Assembly: GCA_035380245.1 (NCBI GenBank)
Contig: DAOSXA010000002.1
Coordinates: 496,001-560,000, forward strand
Reading direction: 5' to 3'
Origin: Candidatus Zixiibacteriota bacterium
GTDB lineage: Bacteria; Zixibacteria; MSB-5A5; GN15; FEB-12
DNA: 64,000 nt
Below are positions 59,330 through 64,000 of this stretch, piece by piece. Both the position numbers and the translations under genes were made by a program. Every line of letters begins with the position of its first letter. Position 1 is the stretch's first letter. The notes below the pieces were generated by a model, which searched no databases, was not told where the DNA came from, and was given only the letters and a program-made list of their open reading frames with translations.

Positions 59330-60123
59330 ACCAGCTTCGCAACAAAGATCAACTCACCGGGATTCTTCGACCCGAACGGTGATCGATCGAATCCGGCATA
59401 CAACGCTTCAATCTCGAAACCACATCGGACCAGAAGGTGTTCCGCTTCATAGCGGAAGAGGTAACGCATCGGGAACTCATGAACGAGGCGCTCCTCACGA
59501 CCGTCCGGATGAGTTATGTAATAAATCAACTCGCAATCGCTGATTTGCTTGTAATAATCGCGAGCGGCAATACGTATCCGCCGTCGCATGATCCGTCCGT
59601 CGGGTAAGTCGACACCGGGTTCGTCCCCGGCTTCGTTGTAAGCCTTTTCATCCGCAAGAAACTGGATCGAGGGATTGAACAGATCGAAGACCAATCGACC
59701 GTCAGGTTTCAAATGCCGATGAATGGCGTTCAGACAGTCAATCTGGTCGGAAGTTTCGATAATATGCTGGAACGGGCGGAAAGGGATCGTGATCAATGAA
59801 AAGCGCCGTCCGAGTTCGAACGCTCGCATATCTCCCTGAGTCAAACTCACCTGCGCCTGTACTTCTTCAGGTTGCCGAGATAGACGCTCCCGGCAGCGCG
59901 ACAGCATGTGTTCGGAGAAATCCAGCCCGACAATTTCTACGCCGGTTTCGGCAGTCGGTATCAACACCCGCCCGGTACCGCAGCCCAGTTCCAGAACCGG
60001 GCCACCATACGTCCTGGCCATATCGACATAAAAAGCCACGTCCGGACGGGATTGATAAGGCAACGTATAGTCGTAGAATGCCGCCACAAACGGAAAATCC
60101 TGATAGCCGCCACAATGATCCAT
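59326..60123 (-). CDS. Class I SAM-dependent methyltransferase
   Basis: A 265-residue methyltransferase. Motif I VLELGCGTGRVLIPTAETG is at about residues 45-63, motif II acidic residue in VGLDFSEHML (about 66-75), and motif III near MRAFELGRRFSLITIPF. The C-terminal half contains EERLVHEFPMRYLFRYEAEHLL, common in uncharacterised small-molecule methyltransferases. The gene lies 18 bases after the nucleoside-phosphorylase stop on the same strand, so they may be cotranscribed. Substrate unknown. Confidence 0.9.
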   Translation of the reverse strand: MDHCGGYQDFPFVAAFYDYTLPYQSRPDVAFYVDMARTYGGPVLELGCGTGRVLIPTAETGVEIVGLDFSEHMLSRCRERLSRQPEEVQAQVSLTQGDMRAFELGRRFSLITIPFRPFQHIIETSDQIDCLNAIHRHLKPDGRLVFDLFNPSIQFLADEKAYNEAGDEPGVDLPDGRIMRRRIRIAARDYYKQISDCELIYYITHPDGREERLVHEFPMRYLFRYEAEHLLVRCGFEIEALYAGFDRSPFGSKNPGELIFVAKLV

Positions 60124-60141
60124 ACTGCCTCCTTGGTTAGT

Positions 60142-60912
60142 TTATATCCGGACAACTGCCTCAAGGCATATATCCAACATCGCCGCTCTTACGGCTTTGC
60201 GATCACGCCAACCACGACGATCCCAACCTTCCCGAACGACCAGATCGCCGAAATAAATAAGCTGAGCCAGTTCGATCCCGCGAAACTCCGCCACCGCAAA
60301 TAATGCGGCAGCCTCCATCTCGACCGATAAACAGCCCTGAGAAAAGCGGGCTTCGGCCTTGCCGACCGTCTCGCGCAGAACTCCGTCGGTTGACCAGCAC
60401 TTACCTTCGGCAAACTCAATCTCTTTTTCCCGGAGTAGATCGGTGAGTACCCGACGCGCTCGCTCACCGGGTTTGGCCGGATGTCCCGGTTTGAGATAAT
60501 GATAGGAAGTCCCCTCATCGCGGATAGCTTCATCGGGCACCTGAAGACCTCCCACCGCCAGTTCTTTATTGAGTGCTCCGGCTCCGCCACAGACCAAAAT
60601 TTTATGACAGCCGGTTTCGATCAACCATTCCAGCGTTGCCGCCGCCAAAGGCGCACCGACTCCGGGATGAGCCACAGCGATCATACTACCGTTCCTCTCG
60701 ACGCCATAGACATAATGAATGCCGTCTTCCCAGGGATCTTCGGCCAGTACGTTCACGTCGTCCCGATCTCGGAGTTTTTCCACTTCATCGGCGAAAAAGC
60801 AGAGCACGCCATGCGATCCCCCCGCAATCGGTTCAAAGACATGGGATGGATTGATCAGAGCGTCTCGGTTGGAATCAAAATCAAGGATAGGATATTTATT
60901 ATCGAAAGCCAT
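60142..60912 (-). CDS. Nucleoside phosphorylase family protein
   Basis: A 256-residue purine/uridine phosphorylase-type enzyme (NP-I family). Visible parts are GVGAPLAAATLEWLI (phosphate/ribose site), CGGAGALNKELAVGGLQVPDEAI and SVEMEAAALFAVAEFRG (about 198-214), in which the Met-Glu-x-Glu ribose motif reads EMEAAA. ATG 60912 (MAFDNKYP) is preceded by GGAG seven bases upstream; an earlier in-frame start adds 14 residues. Likely splits a nucleoside to base and ribose-1-phosphate; which base is not shown. Confidence 0.9.
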   Translation of the reverse strand: MAFDNKYPILDFDSNRDALINPSHVFEPIAGGSHGVLCFFADEVEKLRDRDDVNVLAEDPWEDGIHYVYGVERNGSMIAVAHPGVGAPLAAATLEWLIETGCHKILVCGGAGALNKELAVGGLQVPDEAIRDEGTSYHYLKPGHPAKPGERARRVLTDLLREKEIEFAEGKCWSTDGVLRETVGKAEARFSQGCLSVEMEAAALFAVAEFRGIELAQLIYFGDLVVREGWDRRGWRDRKAVRAAMLDICLEAVVRI

Positions 60913-60944
60913 ATCAGATCTCCCGTATGAATCCCCCGTGCGCC

Positions 60945-60981
60945 AAACAAACAACCCCTGCCGAAATGCTCGTGCAGGGGT
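60945..60981 (-). terminator. Terminator of tRNA-Ala
   Basis: ACCCCTGC (60954-60961) pairs with GCAGGGGT (60974-60981). On the minus strand it is followed by TGTTTGTTT. Confidence 0.85.
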
Positions 60982-60991
60982 GTCTGAAATT

Positions 60992-61067
60992 TGGTGGAGC
61001 CAAGGGGGATCGAACCCCTGACCTCTTGACTGCCAGTCAAGCGCTCTCCCAGCTGAGCTATGGCCCC
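60992..61067 (-). tRNA. tRNA-Ala (anticodon GGC)
   Basis: A full cloverleaf: acceptor GGGGCCA/TGGCTCC with a G-U pair at 3-70 (the alanine identity element), D arm GCTCAGCTGGGAGAGC, anticodon stem CTTGA/TCAAG around loop CTGGCAG (anticodon GGC), T arm with GGTTCGATCCC. Discriminator A and an encoded CCA (60994-60992). Confidence 0.97.
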
Positions 61068-61078
61068 AAGCGGCTCAT

Positions 61079-61107
61079 ATTTTAGTTTATTTGTCGGGAT
61101 ATGTCAA
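61079..61107 (-). promoter_or_regulatory. Promoter of tRNA-Ala
   Basis: On the minus strand TTGACA (61107-61102), 17-base spacer, TAAAAT (61084-61079), 11 bases before the mature 5' end. Confidence 0.88.
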
Positions 61108-62537
61108 CCGATTTGTTCACTAACCGAGTCTTGGGTCAACGCAGATGAGTCTTCGAGGCGATTTTTCCTGAATCCGCTGATCAAAGCCGCCAGCAGGGCG
61201 AAACTCAAACAGACATAGGTAACATAACGATATTTGAGCACGAACTGCTCCCCCTCGGGTAGTTGACCGCCAACCGTCAACGCCTCGAACAGCGTCGTCG
61301 CTACCGCGACCCCGAACGCCATCCCGATATTTCTGGTCGATGAATTAATACTCGACGCGATCGGTCGTTGCTGTGGTTTCACCGATCCCATCATCGCCGA
61401 AGTATTGGGTGAATTGAAAATCCCGACTCCGATACCCACCGTAGTAAGGCCGAACACCATATATCCATTACTGCTGTCGGCCTTGAGAGCGGACAACAGA
61501 TATAATCCGACGGCAAAAATCAGCGCTCCTCCGACAGTCAGCGCCTTGAATCCGATCTTGTCGGAAATACGTCCCGACAGCGGCGCAATCAACATCATCG
61601 TGATCGGGAGAATAATCAAAAACAGACCGACCGTCTGCGGTTCGTAACCTCTCATATCCTGCAAATAAAAAGGCACTAATATCAGAGCTCCGGATAAGGC
61701 GGAAAACGTCAGAAACATACCCGCGACTGAGATACGGAATTGACTGTTGCGGAAAATGTCACCACCGATCAAAGCTGTGCCGGGTTTTGATTCACGCCAG
61801 ATAAAGACAGCCAGTGCGATGAGACTTGACAACAGAAGCAGTCCGAACGGACCTTCCACCTTCATTCTCGAATCGAGCACGGTCATTGCCAACATCCCGC
61901 TTAGCAAGCAGATAGAAAGAGCAACGGCGCCCGAGATATTGATTTTCTTGTCTGAAATAGTCGACTTAAATCCATGGAAAAAGGAATAAGCCATCACCGT
62001 TCCCACTATGGCTACCGCTGAACTTAAATAGAAAATTACCTGCCAGGGCCATGCGGTTAACATGAATCCGCCAAGCGGTGGTCCGATCATTAAACCCACA
62101 GCAACCATCATGGCCATCAAACCGATCCCCTTGCCTCGCTCGCTCGCAGGGAAAGCAGTAGTGATCAAGCCCATTCCCACCGCCTGGAACATCGCACCGC
62201 CAAGAGCCTGAACCACTCGACCGACCAGAAGCGGCCCCATACTCGTCGAGACAGCACAGAGAATAGAACCGATTACGAGGAAAATGAAACCGAACTTGTA
62301 AGCAAAAGGATACCCCTTCCGCCCCGCCCAGGCTCCAAACACCATGACCAATGACACTACCGTCAACTGGTAGGCAAGCACCACCCAGGCAATCACGTCA
62401 ATTGCCACGTTCAATTCGGCTGCCATAGTCGGCAAAGCTACATTCAAGATGGAACCTTCGAGAGTACCGATGAAGGTTCCCATGGAGGCTATGGCCAGGA
62501 AACGGTAGCGGTGTTTCTGTATTTGGTCTGGCTGCAA
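61104..62537 (-). CDS. MFS transporter, DHA2 (EmrB/QacA) type
   Basis: A 477-residue inner-membrane exporter with about 14 helices, the DHA2 drug:proton antiporter layout. The family motif of helix 1, GTLEGSILNVALPTMAAELN (about 21-40), has Glu in place of the usual Asp of LDxTIVNVALP. The helix 2-3 loop GAWAGRKGYPFAY and helix 5 motif PPLGGF are present. The start is a TTG at 62537 (LQPDQIQKHRYRF) with no good ribosome binding site; the next Met is already inside helix 1. Its stop lies within the tRNA-Ala promoter region. Multidrug or metabolite export is likely. Confidence 0.9.
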   Translation of the reverse strand: MQPDQIQKHRYRFLAIASMGTFIGTLEGSILNVALPTMAAELNVAIDVIAWVVLAYQLTVVSLVMVFGAWAGRKGYPFAYKFGFIFLVIGSILCAVSTSMGPLLVGRVVQALGGAMFQAVGMGLITTAFPASERGKGIGLMAMMVAVGLMIGPPLGGFMLTAWPWQVIFYLSSAVAIVGTVMAYSFFHGFKSTISDKKINISGAVALSICLLSGMLAMTVLDSRMKVEGPFGLLLLSSLIALAVFIWRESKPGTALIGGDIFRNSQFRISVAGMFLTFSALSGALILVPFYLQDMRGYEPQTVGLFLIILPITMMLIAPLSGRISDKIGFKALTVGGALIFAVGLYLLSALKADSSNGYMVFGLTTVGIGVGIFNSPNTSAMMGSVKPQQRPIASSINSSTRNIGMAFGVAVATTLFEALTVGGQLPEGEQFVLKYRYVTYVCLSFALLAALISGFRKNRLEDSSALTQDSVSEQIG

Positions 62538-62701
62538 ACTCGTAAAATCGCCTAAGTTATTGTCCTAAAAAAAGATTGACATTGTAGCAGGTGCTTTATA
62601 AGCTTTGCGCGAGATTCGGTCAACATGTTTTTCGGACCTAATTGTATTAAACAATCTTGGAGATCATCCGTCCTCTTTGAAGGGATGAGAGAAGTCGGGG
62701 T

Positions 62702-63283
62702 ATGAGTAAGACGGTCCCCGAACTGGTGGAACGCTTTGTACAGGGGGATGAGACCGCCTTCGCGGAACTGGTCAATCGGTTCCAGAAGCGGATATATTCC
62801 CTGGCTTACCAGATGATGGGGAATCATCTGGACGCTGATGAAGTGACCCAGGAAACGTTTGTTAGAGTATATCGCAAACGAAAGGACCTTACGAATGTAA
62901 ATTACTTCTCGACTTTTCTGACGCGTGTGGCCACCAATTATGCCATCGACCTTATCCGTAAGCGTCGAGGGCACAGCGACATAACAGAAGATGCTACGTC
63001 TTTGCCGGGGGGCGTCCAAATGGACCTTTCGCGGCAAAACCCCACGCCCAGAGAAGTTTTTGAGAATAAACGGCTGATGGAAGAGATTAACCGGGCTCTC
63101 GATCAGTTGCCACCGAGGCAAAGGCTGACCGCCATAATGCATGACATCGAGGGTTACAGTAAAGCTGATATCGCTGCTGTTTTCGGCTGTCCTCAGGCAA
63201 CTGTCCGGTCCAATCTCCATATCGCCAGGAATAAACTAAAAAAGATACTCAGGCAGCGACTCAAGCTTAAGGAGCAGAAATGA
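62702..63283 (+). CDS. ECF-type RNA polymerase sigma factor
   Basis: A 193-residue sigma-70 family factor. Region 2 includes GDETAFAELVNRFQKRIYSL, DADEVTQETFVRVYRKRKDL and FLTRVATNYAIDLIRKRR; region 4 includes QLPPRQRLTAIMHDIEGYSK and ATVRSNLHIARNKLKKIL. A TTGACA (62576-62581) with TATAAG 15 bases further lies upstream. It overlaps the next gene by four bases (ATGA), the usual coupling to an anti-sigma factor. It is different from the factor at 44772. Confidence 0.94.
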   Translation: MSKTVPELVERFVQGDETAFAELVNRFQKRIYSLAYQMMGNHLDADEVTQETFVRVYRKRKDLTNVNYFSTFLTRVATNYAIDLIRKRRGHSDITEDATSLPGGVQMDLSRQNPTPREVFENKRLMEEINRALDQLPPRQRLTAIMHDIEGYSKADIAAVFGCPQATVRSNLHIARNKLKKILRQRLKLKEQK

Positions 63284-63846
63284 CAGACCATCCGGCTTCT
63301 TCGCTTCTTGATGATTATCTCGACGGTGAGCTTGACCCCACCACCACCGCCGAGATCAAGAGACACCTGGAAGCCTGCGATCAATGTCGACAGGAATACC
63401 AGGAGTCTCTTAATCTCAGGAAGTTGCTGAAGCACAAACCTGCTTATCATCCGGGTGAGGATTACTGGGCTGAAAGCGCCCGGCTCATTCTGGCCCGTAC
63501 CACCGCAACCGGGTGGATGGATGATACCATCGGCAGGCCACCCGTCGTATCCGAAGTGCGAAGGGGTTTTTATACCTCTTTGGCGGCATTGGCGGCTTCC
63601 GTAATTATCCTTTTCTCGGCTATCTACATGGGACAAGGTCAGTCCGCCGGGGCATCTATCACTACCATTGACGGTCAACAGATACTGCTGACCGGAGCCC
63701 TTCAGCAGAGTCTGAATGACGATGAGTTCAGTGGCGAGCAAACGGACATGGCTCGCGGATACTTGTTGTTGGGCGCCCCCGGTATGCATGGAAGACTTAC
63801 AGCGATGAGGGCGGTGACGACAACTACCACCGCCGACAAGCGATAG
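63280..63846 (+). CDS. Zinc-finger anti-sigma factor
   Basis: A 188-residue anti-sigma protein with the zf-HC2/ZAS motif: His29, Cys33 and Cys36 in IKRHLEACDQCRQE, with the LLDDYLDGELD lead-in at residues 7-17. One membrane helix lies at about 100-120 (LAALAASVIILFSAIYMG), so the C-terminal 65 residues are outside the cytoplasm and may sense the signal. It overlaps its sigma gene by four bases and precedes a lipoprotein gene. Confidence 0.9.
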   Translation: MTDHPASSLLDDYLDGELDPTTTAEIKRHLEACDQCRQEYQESLNLRKLLKHKPAYHPGEDYWAESARLILARTTATGWMDDTIGRPPVVSEVRRGFYTSLAALAASVIILFSAIYMGQGQSAGASITTIDGQQILLTGALQQSLNDDEFSGEQTDMARGYLLLGAPGMHGRLTAMRAVTTTTTADKR

Positions 63847-63867
63847 CTTCAGCAAAGGAAGGCTCAA

Positions 63868-64000
63868 GTGAAAAGAATAACCGCCATACTGTCCGTAGTG
63901 GTCCTGCTTTGCCTGGCTCTCGCCTGCTCCAGTCAGGATCGTAAAATCAGACTCAGAATGTCAAACGAGGTCGGTCTCCGCCAGGTACACAAACAGGAGA
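63868..64000 (+). CDS. Lipoprotein, partial (3' end off the window)
   Basis: A GTG start at 63868 with AAGGAAGG about five bases upstream. The first 44 residues show a lipoprotein signal: MKRITAILSVVVLLCLALAC, with the lipobox LALAC, then SSQDRKIRLRMSNEVG. It continues beyond the window, so only export and lipid anchoring can be stated. Position after a sigma/anti-sigma pair suggests it belongs to the same regulon. Confidence 0.75.
   Translation, partial: MKRITAILSVVVLLCLALACSSQDRKIRLRMSNEVGLRQVHKQE

Overview
The window looks like a chromosomal contig from an uncultured, Gram-negative-type bacterium with moderately high GC. My best guess is the FCB side of the tree, close to candidate phylum Zixibacteria or a relative. 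The clues are a secreted SBBP/thrombospondin-3 protein ending in paired dockerin-like 'DISDLVYLV'-type motifs (31-33 kb), a small outer-membrane beta-barrel protein, many M20/M29/M42/M16/TldD peptidases, and short hairpin repeats filling almost every gap between operons. The taxonomic call is inference; no rRNA gene is present. No phage, CRISPR array or intact transposase was seen.

Layout. 0-10 kb: a partial MurG-like glycosyltransferase, CheW, a DUF72 protein, an M29 aminopeptidase with a ferritin-like protein, an EamA transporter, an SDR/M20 peptidase pair and an ABC-2 type exporter. 10-18 kb (minus strand): tRNA-Thr, cysS, an M42 peptidase, an overlapping operon ispD-ispF-dedA-ddl-HAD, and a stand-alone H-NOX haem sensor. 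18-25 kb: an unusual leader-RNA-like element in front of an EamA transporter, a ribbon-helix-helix (RHH) protein, and the ruvC-ruvA-ruvB-(two unknowns)-queA operon, then an MFS carrier. 25.8-30.5 kb (minus): a znuABC-type metal importer headed by its own RHH/zinc-finger regulator with a palindromic operator, then Nramp plus a universal stress protein. 31-37 kb: the secreted SBBP protein, HAD-IIA, YebC, a squalene/phytoene synthase split by an in-frame stop, and a HIT protein. 37-45 kb (plus): rpsU-yqeY-cvpA, then mutS2-dnaG-recN, a variant of the macromolecular-synthesis cluster. 45-48 kb: ECF sigma, anti-sigma, YbjQ and an LTA-synthase-like sulfatase. 48-64 kb: an outer-membrane protein, hutH with an upstream 35-residue ORF, a DnaQ-WYL fusion, a TldD/PmbA pair, SH3 and giant M16 protease genes, GNAT, a methyltransferase, a nucleoside phosphorylase, tRNA-Ala, an MFS exporter and a second ECF sigma/anti-sigma pair followed by a truncated lipoprotein gene.

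Themes. Metal handling (ZnuABC, Nramp, ferritin-like), isoprenoid and cell-wall precursors (IspD, IspF, Ddl, and a damaged squalene/phytoene synthase), DNA repair and replication (RuvABC, MutS2, RecN, DnaG), and peptide turnover dominate. Several strong sigma-70 promoters sit only 5-7 bases before an ATG (ispD, ruvC, DnaQ-WYL), so leaderless transcripts are likely in this organism. The points most worth a second look are the mini-ORF/crossing-helix/terminator element at 17.95-18.10 kb, the RHH-zinc regulator with its operator, the DnaQ-WYL fusion, the Ala-Cys-Gly histidine ammonia-lyase with its small upstream ORF, and the composite repeat families.
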